This document shows positions 11,501-21,597 of a stretch of DNA of 64,000 bases, piece after piece. Below the pieces are notes generated by a model. It ran no database searches. It was not told the origin of the DNA and saw only the letters and a program-made list of their open reading frames with translations. The DNA is from Oncomelania hupensis (Eukaryota; Mollusca; Gastropoda; Littorinimorpha; Pomatiopsidae), in contig CM072516.1 in the NCBI GenBank assembly GCA_036898135.1, positions 20,202,693 to 20,266,692 on the forward strand. The letters are read 5' to 3'. A program made the translations under genes and the position numbers. Positions within the stretch are counted from its first letter, which is position 1; each line of letters starts with the position of its first letter.

Positions 11501-12348
11501 CTGATTTAACGAAAAATGAGTATTGTCAAATTTTAAAATGTGAAGTTACAGAACATTTAAATAATAATTATGCTAATCATTTAAAAGCATTCACTGATGG
11601 TAGTGTTTTGGATTCATCAAACTGTGGCGCAGGATTTTTCATACCTTATCTAAATATTCAAAAGTCTTACTATCTTGGTCAAGGGTTTTCAATATTTACG
11701 TGTGAATTATATGCAATAATGATGGTACTAGAATACATCCTCAGCATTCCTTCTAAGATATTTAATATATTAATTTGTGTTGACTCTAAATCAGTGCTTT
11801 ATGCTTTAAAAAATTGGAAATGTAGAAAGAGAACAGATATAATGTTTGAAGTAAGATATCTTATTCATAGTATTAGAATTAGAGGTATTGGAATTACCTT
11901 TTGTTGGGTCCCATCACATTTAGAGATTTATGGTAATGAAATTTCAGATAAATTGGCCAAAAAAGGTGCAATGAAAAGTGAGAATACAGTCTTTACTTCT
12001 AATGTAAAATTAGCTCAATTTGAATATTATTCGTTATTAGAACAACAATTTACTAATATACTACCCAAAGTAAATATTGTTAGTTGTTCCAGAACTATTG
12101 CTAGATTAGTATATAAGCTACGCTTGAATTCATGGTGTACAAAATATTTGAAAAATGTTACTTGTTTATGTGCTGGAACTATTTCCTTACACCACATATT
12201 ATTTGATTGTCCTGTTTTAACAGCACTGTACAAAGAAAATGGAATTATTTTATGTGCACAAGACGATATTAGGGTCATTTTATATAGTTCGATGTTACAG
12301 GACATCGCGCGTATCATTGTCGGAACAGATTTATTTAAGTTACTATAA
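8590..12348 (+). pseudogene. LINE ORF2: APE endonuclease, reverse transcriptase, RNase H; one nonsense codon
   Basis: The reading frame is constant from ATG 8590 to TAA 12348, broken only by TAA at 10903-10905. The APE-type endonuclease (residues about 8-235) shows LLQWNCRSISTN, GDFNAHSPLW and LGSDHLPILIDL, but the catalytic-Glu motif (usually LQET) reads LALQSLDV. RT shows NYRPIALTS, FFDVKKAYDSVWHARLL, MGIPQGSIIAPLLFNI and the polymerase box VQYADDIAIW (about 10663-10692). After the stop come the thumb (KFLGVYFTPKLNW) and an RNase H domain with FTDGSVLDS, CELYAIMMVL, ICVDSKSVLYAL and FCWVPSHLEIYGNEISDKLA (about 11589-11965). It would nick target DNA, prime and copy the element RNA. RNase H places it in the I superfamily. 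Confidence 0.85.
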
Positions 12349-12455
12349 TTAACAATTTCTATTTGTTTGTTTGTTTCTTTGTTTGTTATGGTTGTCTAAA
12401 ATCACATTGTTGTGAAAAGACGTTAAATTAAAATATTGAATTGAAATATTGAATT

Positions 12456-13003
12456 GAACTGTTCGAACTTCTGAATGTGTACGAACCATCTCGCAGCCTC
12501 CGCTCAGCTTCCAAGTCTTTATTTGTTGTTCCTGGGCACAAGCAGTGTAGGACTAGGAGATATGGCCAGAGGTCTTTCAGATACACTGCACCGGTCTGGT
12601 GGAATGCTCTTCCAGAAGGCATAAAGAGAGCAGACTCTGTCGATGCATTTCGCAGAAACTTGAAAACACATTTCTTCTCTTCTTGCTAATCTGGATGTAT
12701 AATTATCTGATCTCATCCCAATTTCATAAGTCACTGCGTGAAAGTATTGCATAAATTTTAATTGACTGGTCTGCCTGCTAGAATGTGTTGAGCGATAGTG
12801 AAGAAGTTAAAATGTTAAGTTATGATCTATGCACCCTTCCCGCCACTGTCTGTGTGTGTGTGGGTGTGTGTGTGAGTGTGTGTGTGTGGGTGTGTGTGTG
12901 TTTATCCACCTCCATCCCACCAGCGCTGCGATCATGTCCGTCGGCGTGGAGATATTTACGCGCTTTATAAATTATTCATTCATTCATTCATTCAAACAAG
13001 CAA
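12456..13003 (+). pseudogene. L2/CR1-like LINE, C-terminal RT piece and 3' end (continuation of 6385-7325)
   Basis: The frame from about 12456 to 12688 reads ELFELLNVYEPSRSLRS, then FRYTAPVWWNALPEGIKRA and FRRNLKTHFFSSC, the typical C-terminus of L2/CR1 RT proteins. It picks up where the fragment ending near 7320 stops, so both belong to one element. The 3' UTR contains a (TG)n tract at 12851-12903 and ends with ACGCGCTTTATAAAT followed by (ATTC)n at about 12977-13002, the short-repeat 3' tail characteristic of L2-type LINEs. Confidence 0.85.
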
Positions 13004-13599
13004 CTCAAAAAGGGCAAGAATTTAAAATTATTATTAAAAACTGACCAACCAACTGGCTATAGGATACTTATGCAATTAAGAAAGTTATTTTTAAAAGTAC
13101 TTGTATATGTTAGTTATAGGTTCTTTTAAAGGTCCACTTAAGTTAGATGTAAGTCATGAGTCATGTTATAAGTAATTTTATAAGTAAGTTATCTAACTTA
13201 CTTATCTAATTTACTTAGCTTGTTAAACAAAAACATTCCAGAGAACATTTATTTTATATATTTTAAAACAAATTAACGAACGTTGCCCGTCACCGTCACC
13301 ACTTATTCTCCAGCACATCGTAAAAAAATAATCAATATTAGCTGCATTGATCTGAGCCGCCATGTTTGTGCCAAACTCTGCTAATAATCAATATAATTTC
13401 AAACTGTAAAGTGTGTTTTGATCCTAAATAAATTTTCTTTCTGGTGTGTGAAGCTGATTCAGTGATTGGAATTATTCCTCCAGATTTTTTTTATCACTGT
13501 GGTATGTAGAAATATTTTTATTTTATTTTATCATTTCAAAAAGATCAACATGCTTTCAAAACACATATTTCAGTAACATAATCAAATTAACATTTTTGT
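13004..13599. other. AT-rich intergenic stretch
   Basis: No gene or recognisable repeat is seen. It contains TAAGT-rich sequence at 13130-13220. Confidence 0.5.
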
Positions 13600-14611
13600 G
13601 GTTTTTTTTCTTATTCTTCACTCTTTTACCTTTAATTTGATATGAAATATGTCTATTTAACAACTAGAAATTTAAGCTTAAAAACTAGACCTAAAGACAT
13701 AAGTGAATTTAATGCGGAACATATTTTTTACAACATAAATGTAACTGTAGGCAATCATGTTGTCTATAATAAAGATTGGATTGAAGCAGGAATCAACCAT
13801 ATATATCACTTACGTAACGAAAATGGATTTTTGATGAATTTTGAGGAATTTAAGCTGAGATTTCCTGATGTACTGCATACCAATTTTTTACAGTATAGAG
13901 GTATTATTGATGCAGCTAACGAATATCAGAAGAAAATGAATTTTTCATCAACAGCAAATTACAAACTCTTAGCGCCAAAAGTATGTACAATCATAAAAGG
14001 GGGAAATAAAAGTGTGCAGGCTGAGCTCCTAAAGGCAAAGTCACTCCCACCCGGTCCCACCAAATGGAATTCTATTTTTGCTGAATTGAATTGGAAAACT
14101 ATCTTTGAAAAATGTCATAAAACGACAAAAGATTGTAAATTAAGATGGTTCCAGCTAAGACTACTTCATAGAATACTACCTACAAATCGTTATTATTTTA
14201 TTTTTAAGAAAAGTAATTGACTCTGCTTTGTGTACATTCTGTGAGAGGGAAGAAGAAACAATAGGACACCTCATGTGGCATTGTCAATATGTGAACAAGT
14301 TTTGGACAGACCTTGGACAGTTGTTAAACAGTAAATGTGGGCATGTTGTAAATTTTCAGTTTACTGAACGGTTAGTCATGTTTGGTGTACAGGAAAATGT
14401 TTCAACTGACAAGGTACTGGATATGATTCTTGTTTGTGCAAAATACTATATTTATACCAGTAAATGGCAACAATCAAAACCTAACATACAAAGCTTTTTA
14501 AGAGTCCTAAAATATAGATTTTGCATGGAAAAATATCATTGTACTGTAAAGGAGAAACTACATCTTTTCCAGTTGAATTGGGAACTATATCTGAACTTGT
14601 TTATACAATAA
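13600..14611 (+). pseudogene. Tx1/L1-like LINE ORF2, C-terminal fragment
   Basis: Two overlapping frames (13642-14220 and 14228-14611) form the C-terminus of an L1/Tx1-type ORF2 protein with one frameshift near 14217. The visible landmarks are WIEAGINHIYHLRNENGFLM, a WNSIFAELNW...LRWFQLRLLHRIL block, and the terminal Cys/His motif CTFCEREEETIGHLMWHC followed by FWTDLG, the C-terminal zinc-knuckle-like region of this clade. Catalytic RT motifs are absent, so this is a 5'-truncated insertion. It is separate in type from the I-, L2- and RTE-like LINEs nearby. Confidence 0.7.
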
Positions 14612-15290
14612 CCATCAGTAGATTTAGTGTAACTTTCGGTGGACCTGGTTAGCTTTAGCCGCTTTTTTCTTTTTTTCTAATTAATTATATAGTTCATGTA
14701 TTTATGTTTTGTATAATTTTATTAAGACTACAATAGAAAACATAGCAGTACCTCCTTACCTACCCCCTCTAGTTTTGTGTGTGTGTTGTATTCTTTATTT
14801 ACTATACATGTGTATGTGTGTATATGTATGTGTATATGTGTGTATGTATATATGTATGTGGGTATGTGCATATATTTGTGTGTGTGAGTATATCTAATGT
14901 CTATGATTTCAGTGATATTAATCAAATTAATGTTATTTTGGTTTGTATACATTATCTATACATATAATTATACATATATATTGGTATGTGCATGTACTTG
15001 TGTGTGTGTGTATGAGTATATTTAATGTCTATGTTTTTCAGTGATATTAATCAAATTAATGTTATCTTGGTTTGTATATGTTGAAGAGTTTGTGTAAGAA
15101 TTAATATAACCCACTTTGCTGGGACCAAAAAAAATATTATTGAAAGAACAGTAGCTTAAATGCCTAAGGTACTGAACTTTCTTTCCGGTGCCAGAGAAAT
15201 GTGTGGCACAAACGTGGAAACATGCCTGGCAGGCAAAGGCCATTGAGAATGTCAATTCCAGTGAATGAAGAGGGTGTTAAGTTATCTCGT
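14612..15290. repeat. TG/TA-rich region with a 129-bp tandem duplication
   Basis: A long TGTG/TATG-rich tract (about 14777-14895) precedes a duplicated segment. The motif AGTGATATTAATCAAATTAA occurs at 14911 and again at 15040 (offset 129), with similar flanks including GAGTATATYTAATGTCTATG upstream and TTGGTTTGTATA downstream. Nothing coding is seen. Confidence 0.7.
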
Positions 15291-15776
15291 AAACCACCTT
15301 TAGTCTCCCTACCCACCAAGCACACACAAGCCCACATTAAGCTGGGTTTGTAGTAATTATAATACTGCCTGCGTTTACTATTTTCTCACGCACTAAGTTA
15401 GCCTTGACCCACAAACTTTACTATCCCTGTAGTGGGCATGCGCACTGCTGTTGCACTATAAATAATCAGGGGTTTTCTACAGTATATACATTCACACAGA
15501 CACCCAGACACACATTTCCTCATGCACTCAGGTAATCTTGAAAAGCATTCTTGGTATGATCTTTACAAACATGCACAATTATTAAAGAAGGCGGAAAGGA
15601 AAACAGTTATTTTGCATCCAGTACCCTTATTAAGGTACATATTGTTACCACTAAATAAACAATCTTTGCTGGCTATTATTTATTTATTTATTAATTTCTG
15701 TATTTAGTATTTGGCAGCTCAGTCCTGTTTTTGGCCTACTCTTCTTCTGTCTTATCAACATACACACAACAAACAC
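15291..15776. other. Unassigned sequence with one dispersed repeat segment
   Basis: There is no gene signal. On the minus strand 15370-15480 contains TGATTATTTATAGTG and AGTGCGTGAGAAAATAG, shared with the tandem repeat at 35975-36180. Confidence 0.45.
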
Positions 15777-15930
15777 ACATCCATCATTCAAACAAACAAA
15801 CAACAAATATACATTCATCACTCAAACAAACAAACAACAAATATACATCCATCACTCAAACAAACAAACAACAAATGTACATCCATCACTCAAACAAACA
15901 AACAACAAATATACATCCATCACTCAAACA
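15777..15930. repeat. 34-bp tandem repeat, about 4.5 units
   Basis: Units start at about 15777, 15811, 15845, 15879 and 15913, exactly 34 bp apart. Each unit is ACATCCATCACTCAAACAAA followed by CAAACAACAAATAT, with one or two substitutions per unit. There are no spacers, so it is a minisatellite. Confidence 0.95.
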
Positions 15931-16094
15931 GGTGGAGAGAGATCGCCATTCAAAGATGGAAAAAAAAAAACGAATTTTTATTTTTAAATTTTTTATAATG
16001 GCGGCTTCCAGTACCATTAGATAAATAATCAATGGTTTTTAATAAACTATTTACACAAACGCGCAAACACACATGCAAGTGAATTAATTTTATA

Positions 16095-16190
16095 ACATAA
16101 AAAATAATGGCCCAACACGGATTCGAAACCACACCTCTTCAATCACAAATCCCTGGTACTATCCCCGTAGGTATCGTACTGTACCTTCTT
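16095..16190 (-). repeat. Possible tRNA-derived SINE fragment
   Basis: On the minus strand GGTTTCGAATCC (complement of 16118-16129) resembles a pol III B box with one extra T. About 35 bases upstream is a weak A-box-like GATAGTACCAGGG. No full cloverleaf or SINE body is evident; only a tentative label is warranted. Confidence 0.25.
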
Positions 16191-16790
16191 AGTTTCTATG
16201 GGAACATTAATCTATATAAACACCAGTTTGGTTTAAGCAACTGCTTTTGACTGAATACTTTACGTTCAAGGGCTTAGGATACAGATAGAGAACAAACATA
16301 CATACATACAGACAGACAGACATGCGAATAGTATTTAAGTACCCCAAATGATTGTAACAGTGTGGACGGATTGATTACTAAGCGCAGTGAACTAGATGAA
16401 GATAATCACAGTTTGGCGTACACTGTGGCTGACGCAATTTCAGTGGCAGTAACTGTGGCCAAAAGGCTGAACTAATCAATATTCCCTGCCTAAGCCCAGT
16501 GTGCACTGTATTATGTATTGATTGTTGACTGTGATCTATGTATAGGTGAATGTTCTAGTCACGCTTCTACCTTTTAAGCACTGCCATTACATGTATAATC
16601 ATGTATAGGCCCTGATATGTATAGTTTTAGACAACAATTTGTGCTGGCATTAGATTATTTGTATGTGGGAGTGTGTGTGTGTGCTTTCTCTGCGTGAATG
16701 TAAATTATTTGTTATTATTGATGTGGGGTTTGGACTGTGAATGTCTGTATTTAATTAAAATTTAAGGGTGATGCTGTGCCATTAAAAATG
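16191..16790. other. Unassigned intergenic sequence
   Basis: No gene is recognised. A short (CATA)n(GACA)n tract lies at about 16299-16322 and a (TG)n run at about 16670-16684. Confidence 0.5.
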
Positions 16791-16799
16791 AATGGGTCT

Positions 16800-18622
16800 T
16801 TGCTTATTTACTTGGGACTTCCTGCAGACCAAAGCAGATATTCTAAATGATCAGTTTTGTGAAGCCTTCACGAAGGAAGATACATCAAAACTGCCTACCT
16901 TGGGAGAGAGCCCCTATCCTGCAATGCGAGACATCGCTGTCAGTGAAAAAGGAGTCCAGAAACTCCATGAAAACCTAAACCCCAGGAAGGCAGCGGGACG
17001 CGATGGTATTCCGTGTAGACTCCTGAAGGAATTAGCAGTCGAACTGGCACCTGCACTAACCCTGCTCTTCAGACAATCCCTGATCTCTGGTGATATTCCC
17101 GCAGACTGGAAGCACGCATATGTCCAGCCCGTCTTCAAAAAGAACGATCGAAGCCAAGCAGTCAACTACCGACCCATATCTCTCACCTGCATCTGCTGTA
17201 AACTCCTGGAGCATATAGTCAGATCAGAGATCACAGCCCATCTCGACAAAAATAATATCATTACTGATGCCCAACACGGTTTCCGAAAGAAAAGATCTTG
17301 TAATACACAACTGATCCTGACCGTCGAGGACCTGGCTGCTGAGATAGACAAGGGAGGGCAGACCGATACGATTCTCCTGGACTTTTCCAAGGCATTCGAT
17401 AAAGTGCCCCACCAGCGCCTACTACTGAAACTTGATTTCTATGGAATCAGAGGGAATACTAAGACTTGGATCCAGAGCTTCCTAAACAACAGAACACAGC
17501 AGGTTGTGTTGGAAGGAGAAAAGTCCCGAGTCGGATCAGTCGTCTCCGGAGTCCCACAAGGCTCCGTGCTTGTACCTACCCTCTTTCTGATTTTCATCAA
17601 TGACCTCGGTCAGGGACTCAAATCAAAGGTCAGACTCTTCACAGACGACCCTATCATCTACTCATGCACACAGTCTTCTGCTGACGTTACTGCGCTGCAG
17701 CAGGACCTGGATAAACTGGAAGAATGGGAGCTCAAGTGGCAGATGACCTTCAATGTCCAGAAGTGTCAACTACTCTCTGTCACCAGAAAGAGAAACAGGA
17801 TCTCCTAAAGTTACAAACTGCATAGCCAGACCCTCAACACTGTCTCGGAGGCAAAATACCTTGAAGTAAACCTATCTGGAGACCTAAACTGGGGAAAACA
17901 CGTCCAGGCAACAGCAGCGAAAGCCAACAAGACCAGTGTTTTTGTCCACAGGAACCTCAAAGGATGCTAGCAGGAGTCCAGTCTCAGTGTTTCAAGAGCC
18001 TCGCCCGTCCTCTACTGGATTACGCAGCGGTCGTGTGGGATCCCCATCAACAATATCTAGTCTCCACACTGGAGATGGTCCAAAGACGAGCAGCCCGTCA
18101 TATCCTAAATGACTTCAGCAGGACTAGCAGCGCAACATCCATGTTGGAAAAGCTGAACCTGGAACCCTTGCAACAGCGGAGACAGGTCGACAAGGTGACC
18201 ATGATGTACCGTATCATGCACGGCCTTGTCGACGTTTCCCAACTGGGACTTATGCGTGGAGCCCACCGGAGCACTAGGGGTCCCAACATGAAACTCCTTG
18301 TCCCCCACACCAGAACAGATGTGTACAAGCACTCCCTCTTTCGTCAGCTACCAGGTTATGGAACTCACTGAGCGCTGAATCAGCATCAGCCTCGTTTGTC
18401 GCATCTTTCACAGCATCGCTGACAGACTGGAGCATAAACATCTTGTAATTAACACCTCCTACGATTAAGTGTACATATGTCTTAACACAATTTTAACCCA
18501 GACAGACTACCTCACTGCCTCATCCTCAAATAGTGCTTTTGCCTAATTTTAAATCTGTGAACACCCTTCGCTGAGCATGCCAAAGTTGTGGAGTCATTTC
18601 CTCGAAAACGGGGTATGCACAG

Positions 18623-18688
<66 letters not shown>

Positions 18689-18690
18689 GA
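16800..18690 (+). pseudogene. Jockey/CR1-type LINE reverse transcriptase, 5'-truncated, with (TAC)n tail
   Basis: RT motifs appear in order: NPRKAAGRDGIPCRLLKELA, VNYRPISLTCICCKLLEHIV, QHGFRKKRSCNTQL, LLDFSKAFDKVPHQRLLLKL, SGVPQGSVLVPTLFLIFIND, and RLFTDDPIIY, where the usual F-A-D-D reads F-T-D-D. The first frame stops at 17806. Similarity resumes through the thumb (SEAKYLEVNLSGDLNWGKHV) and, in the frame from 17964, SLARPLLDYAAVVWDP to HSLFRQ. A frameshift near 18348 then gives RLWNSLSAESASASFVASF, ending at about 18449. The 3' UTR leads into (TAC)n at 18622-18688, which I take as the element's tail. There is no endonuclease: the element starts inside ORF2. Confidence 0.8.
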
Positions 18691-19920
18691 AGAAGACATT
18701 AATGTATAACGTTACAACCATACTGCAGTGTGTTTTTAAAAAAGAAGGGTTGTAATGTTTTTGTTTAGAGGGAGTATATTTCATTTCATCTATCTTTGGC
18801 CTTTAAATCAAACATGCAAGAAAAACATATATATTAGCAAATGATGAATTTCCAGAGTGCTTTGGCGTGCTTTTAAAAAGCTCATAAAACAGCCAAAAAT
18901 GGTAATAAAAGACCACCTTCCGCAACTCGTTGAGCATTTGTCGTTCAAATCTCCTTTTAACATTCTCTTCACCCCTCTGGAGTACTATAATACATCGTCA
19001 CCCCTCTCTCTCATATTATCATGTATACCTCATTTTACAACTTACATTACATTACATAATTGTTGCTTTAGGTCCAGCCTTCCAAGCCAAATCAGGACCG
19101 GATTTTACAACTGCATCAAGAAAATCATATAAAAATGCCATTTATAAAAATATCCCTTTCCCCCTCATCCTTCACCATTCATTCACGTACGCATGCTCAG
19201 AGTGTATAGCCACTAAAGGAACTAAAATACTGGGCATAAACTCACTTTCAGTTTCCCAGCCTGTGAAGATACAGACGCACCAACACCACAATACAACACA
19301 ACACAACACTGTTTGTAGAGAGTAAGTGGTTCGTTACTGTCTTATTATGATTATGGGTCACCCTAGCACTTGCGAAATGCTAGGTCTTGGGAGGTCTCTA
19401 ACACAAGAGCACACACCCTTTGGACGTCACTCAACATAGAGATCACACAGCACTGTGGCAGCAAAAGTCCTCCTCAATTATTATAAATTTACTTTTCTAT
19501 AATAATTGTCACAACTCATTGGTCATTCTTGTCCGTGCTAAGGCACAAGACTTTGGGTGGTTCCAAAACACAAAACACAACCCTTAGAAACGAACCCTAC
19601 ACTTATCCTATGATAGTGGTAGTTAAGTCTCTCCAATTGTCATCTAACTACAAAGACTGCCGCCCCAACTCTGCCACTTCTACCACTTTTTCCCAGTCCA
19701 CAGTTCAAAGCACAGATTTCTGTTCAACTTTTTTCGCTATATAGCTATGCATAACGCACGTGAAATACCTAACTCTGACATACACTACGCAATACAACAT
19801 GCTGATTCAAACTTTGCGCACAGCACCCTTAGAGATATGAAACTATACACTATGTACAATCCAACACAGCATTCATTAGCGTGCATCAAAATTCGTGTCG
19901 TCACAATGATAATGATGATT

Positions 19921-19976
<56 letters not shown>

Positions 19977-20238
19977 TCTGGACAAATTTATATTTCTTGC
20001 CTGTTCAGAGTTGAGGGATTCACAGCTATTTCTATCGTATCCTTGACTTATGGGGTGAGGATGCAGTGTCTGGTCTTTGCTATGCTTATGGAGCTGACTA
20101 TTACAAATAGCCACCCATGCCACTCGCTACACCCATTTTGTATTGCTTATATAAATGCAGTGTGGGAGATATTGAATGTATTGCAGCTAAACTGATGTAA
20201 CCGTTTCACTTGGCGAATAGAATACAATATCAACCAAC
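18691..20238. other. Unassigned intergenic sequence with an (ATG)n microsatellite
   Basis: No gene is recognised. (ATG)n runs at 19918-19973. Apparent frames of Met, Asp or Ile across it are repeat artefacts. Confidence 0.6.
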
Positions 20239-20355
20239 AAAATTATCAACATTATACAAAGCTTCTTCTAACTACAACGCAAAACCAAATCACAGGTAAA
20301 TACACTCTGTCATTGCATGCTTTGCAAAACAAAACGATCGGATCAATCGTGCGCA
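20239..20355 (-). repeat. Dispersed repeat, partner of 43732-43846
   Basis: The minus strand reads GCGCACGATTGATCCGATCG, then TTTTGTTTTGCAAAGCATGC and on to AAGCTTTGTATAATGTTGAT, matching the plus strand at 43732-43846 with scattered substitutions over about 115 bases. The two copies are therefore in inverted orientation. No protein or known family was recognised. Confidence 0.7.
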
Positions 20356-21180
20356 TCTCACATATACTATCGTGGGCGTCGCAAACGTAACAATAAGGTG
20401 AAAGTCAAAGTTTCATAAACTGTTGTCTAGTAAGACAAAGCTTTTATTGTTTTTCCCTCTAAAATTTAATTGTATGTACCTTATTAGGTATAATGGTGCA
20501 ACTGTATATCTACTTGAATGCGCTTACTTCAATGTAACGGTCACAGGTATTGGGAGTCATTAATAATGTTGTAAGATTCAGCATGAAAGTCATATGAGCA
20601 TTCCTTGTATAGTTTAAATTATTTTTTTGTGTTGCGTGGTAGGGCCTATGGATCCCTGAACTCGAGATTGTACTCCGGCACGTTTTATTTCTAATGTTAT
20701 GTACTTTTGCAAATGTATATCTGATTAAATGGGATTTTCCACTTTGCATTTTTATCTTTCATTGCTGTTTTAGGCCATACATCAAAGCAGATGAGGATTT
20801 TCGTCAGAAGGAAATGAACATCTGAAGAAAATGCCTCTGCCTCTGTCAGGCTGTCATAACGGTTAGCCGTTTCCATAGCCTGACCGACTTTTGATGAAAG
20901 GGGGACCCGGCCTACTGGCATCTACCTTCCTTACAGGCCTTGAGCCGCCAGTTTGTCTCTCTCCTCCCTTACTGCTGGCGCTCTTAATGGGAGACCCAGG
21001 AAGTTGATTGCTGCCAGCAAGTCCTCCATCTGACTCCCTCCCTGCCACCAACCTTTTCGACGCTTCCCCGCTGAGATGCCGAAGATTTGGTCGTTTCAAG
21101 CGGTCGTCCGCTCACTTCACCGCATGGCCGAGATGGCAGCAAAAAATACAAAGCGCGTGAGCCGCCTGTTCTGGTGGCGC
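20356..21180. other. Unassigned sequence, locally GC-richer
   Basis: No gene could be supported. The part from about 20880 to 21190 is more GC-rich than its surroundings and may be the body of a degraded repeat ending at 21411. Confidence 0.35.
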
Positions 21181-21415
21181 TAGGGGACCGGAGCTCAATT
21201 TACAAACTTATGAATGTGTGATATGTCAATGTTATGTAATGGTGTGGTATTTGAAGTGGTGAAATTGTGAGAGTGGATTGAAAGATTGTGTATGTATATT
21301 CTTGCCATCTACATCTATACTCATGATTGAGTTTCTAATTGTGACATAAAAAGCTGTATGCATTTCATGTGATGGATAATACACATTTGTTGAATTGAAT
21401 TGAATTGATTTGAAT
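21181..21415 (+). repeat. Probable LINE 3' end with TTGAATTGAATTGA tail
   Basis: A non-coding stretch ends in TTGAATTGAATTGATTTGAA (about 21391-21414), the same pentanucleotide tail type that ends the LINE at 12425-12455. The upstream sequence does not match that LINE, so it is likely the 3' terminus of a different retroelement, on the plus strand. The minus-strand LINE at 21435-26794 inserted a few bases downstream. Confidence 0.4.
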
Positions 21416-21597
21416 TGGACTAATGGGAATATTATGTTGTTGTTGTTTGTTTTAATGTCTTTTTCACCGAAATGATAAGACAAAAACAAAAACAAATGAA
21501 AACAAAACAAAAATAAAAATAAATAAATACAAAGAAAATAAATTGGAAAAAAAACACAAAACAAAACATAATTATGATCAAATAACATCGACGAGTC

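Larger units (their letters stand above)
7330..12455 (+). mobile_element. Non-LTR retrotransposon with esterase ORF1 and APE-RT-RNaseH ORF2 (copy 1)
   Basis: A nearly full-length LINE of about 5.1 kb sits inside the L2/CR1-like RT. It has ORF1 (7362-8450), a 139-base spacer, ORF2 (8590-12348, one nonsense codon), a short 3' UTR and a 3' tail of TTGAAATA/TTGAATTG repeats. The 3' UTR contains GTGAAAAGACGTTAAA just before the tail, a motif also present at the 3' end of copy 2. The 5' boundary is approximate and no target-site duplication was found. Confidence 0.8.

Noticed and set aside
13290..13375. Minus-strand ATGGCGGCTCAG start resembling a first coding exon
   Set aside because: The short frame runs to a stop without a good donor site or homology; chance is sufficient.
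15777..15930. Regular 34-bp units reminiscent of a CRISPR array
   Set aside because: Units are contiguous with no spacers, the sequence is low complexity, and the genome is eukaryotic.
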